A DNA stretch of 64,000 nt, from NCBI RefSeq assembly GCF_027913035.1, contig NZ_CP115775.1, forward strand, positions 868,001 to 932,000, in the 5' to 3' direction. Shown here one piece after another: positions 63,373 through 64,000 of the stretch. The position numbers were made by a program, and so were the translations under genes. Source of the stretch: Paracoccus albus. GTDB taxonomy: Bacteria; Pseudomonadota; Alphaproteobacteria; Rhodobacterales; Rhodobacteraceae. The stretch's first letter is position 1, and every line of letters begins with the position of its first letter. Below the pieces are notes generated by a model that was not told where the DNA came from, did not search any database, and saw only the letters and a list, made by a program, of their open reading frames with translations.

Positions 63373-64000
63373 CGACCCCGACGATCCGAGGACTGTCGCG
63401 CATCGAGCGGGAGTTCGAGGCGAGCGACCAGCGCCGGTTCTTCGTGCCGTGCCGACACTGCGGCCATGCGCAGTGGCTGAAGTTCGACCGGCTACGCTGG
63501 CAGAAGGGGCGCCCGGAGACGGCGGAGTATCACTGCGAGGGCTGCGAGACGCCCATCGCGGAGCACCACAAGACGGCGATGCTGGAGGGCGGCGAATGGC
63601 GGGCGACCGCCACGGCCGCCGATCCGACCACGGTCGGGTATCACCTCTCGGCACTCTACTCGCCGATCGGCTGGCTGAGCTGGGAGCGGATCGTGCGGGC
63701 ATGGGACGCGGCACAGGGATCGGGCGAGGCAATCAAGGCGTTCCGCAACACCATCCTCGGCGAGACTTGGGTCGAAACCGGGGAAGCACCGGACTGGCAG
63801 CGGCTCTACGACCGTCGCGAGCGCTGGACATCCGGTACGGTGCCTGCGGGCGGGCTGTTCCTGACGGCCGGGGCCGACGTGCAGAAGGACCGGATCGAGG
63901 TCGATGTCTGGGCCTGGGGCCGTGGACTGGAAAGCTGGTTCGTCGACCATGTCGTGATCGAGGGCGGGCCCGACCGGCACGACGCGTGGTCGGAGCTGAC
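63373..64000 (+). CDS. Phage terminase large subunit (GpA type), fragment cut at both ends
   Basis: In frame from 63373 the sequence reads STPTIRGLSRIEREFEASDQ, then a zinc-binding pair VPCRHCGHAQWLKF and YHCEGCE, TVGYHLSALYSPIGWLSW and the nuclease-domain start LTAGADVQKDRIEVDVW. These are diagnostic of lambda GpA-like large terminases. The N-terminal ATPase is missing at the junction and the C-terminus runs off the window. No start codon is expected at the junction. Confidence 0.85.

Noticed and set aside
63373..63732. N-terminal 120 residues of the long Res frame, rich in Pro/Arg/Ser
   Set aside because: This stretch is antisense to the terminase coding sequence; the composition is typical of a shadow frame.

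Overview
The window looks like chromosome of a Paracoccus-like member of the Rhodobacteraceae. The evidence is high GC, a membrane-anchored CycM-type cytochrome c552, a fused ispDF gene, a complete polyhydroxybutyrate cluster (phaZ / phaC-phaP-phaR), hflKC, and a DegP/MucD-type protease. This assignment comes from gene content and protein resemblance only.

Bases 1 to about 33,165 are ordinary core genome. They hold a cut-off carboxylesterase, rpmI-rplT, pyk, N-formylglutamate amidohydrolase, a GST, pheA, cycM, and a yejABEF-type peptide importer translationally coupled to a glycosyltransferase. Next come a PepSY / response-regulator / histidine-kinase operon facing a PepSY protein with a collagen-like linker, then cinA-pgpA-ispDF, rpiA-gor, hflKC, degP, a [2Fe-2S] ferredoxin, purU and the PHB cluster. 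The PHB cluster makes, stores and degrades PHB. The phaP promoter carries two CTGCGACGCAG boxes for the PhaR repressor, one lying exactly between the -35 and -10.

Bases 33,152-59,967 form an integrated element. It starts in the 3' end of a tRNA-Ser(GGA) gene and ends at a 14-bp direct repeat of that end, next to a P4-type integrase. The element carries an AlpA-like regulator, an HUH-like protein and a DUF927 ATPase. Its cargo is rich in defence-type genes: a Type IIG-like restriction-methylation protein, an AbrB/MazE-Doc toxin-antitoxin pair, a large SIR2-NTPase-TPR-cold-shock-domain protein, and a two-gene Pycsar system (pyrimidine cyclase plus cyclic-nucleotide-binding TIR effector). Also present are a CmtR-like regulator with a CDF metal exporter, an unfamiliar four-gene operon (recombinase, DUF3768, Fe-S/HhH-like protein, metallophosphoesterase), and single genes for a PhyH oxygenase, SEC-C protein, membrane transporter, SRPBCC protein and HXXEE protein. 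The gaps between these genes hold related copies of a roughly 155-bp repeat.

Bases 59,968-64,000 hold an M15-like peptidase and a type III restriction subunit that has lost its N-terminal ATP-binding part. That subunit abuts, at about 63,372, the middle of a phage terminase gene on the other strand. The junction is either a rearrangement or an assembly chimera.

The strongest candidate for a little-described system is the SIR2-NTPase-TPR-cold-shock protein at 40,924-44,052. Its domain order resembles the core of the animal antiviral factor SAMD9.
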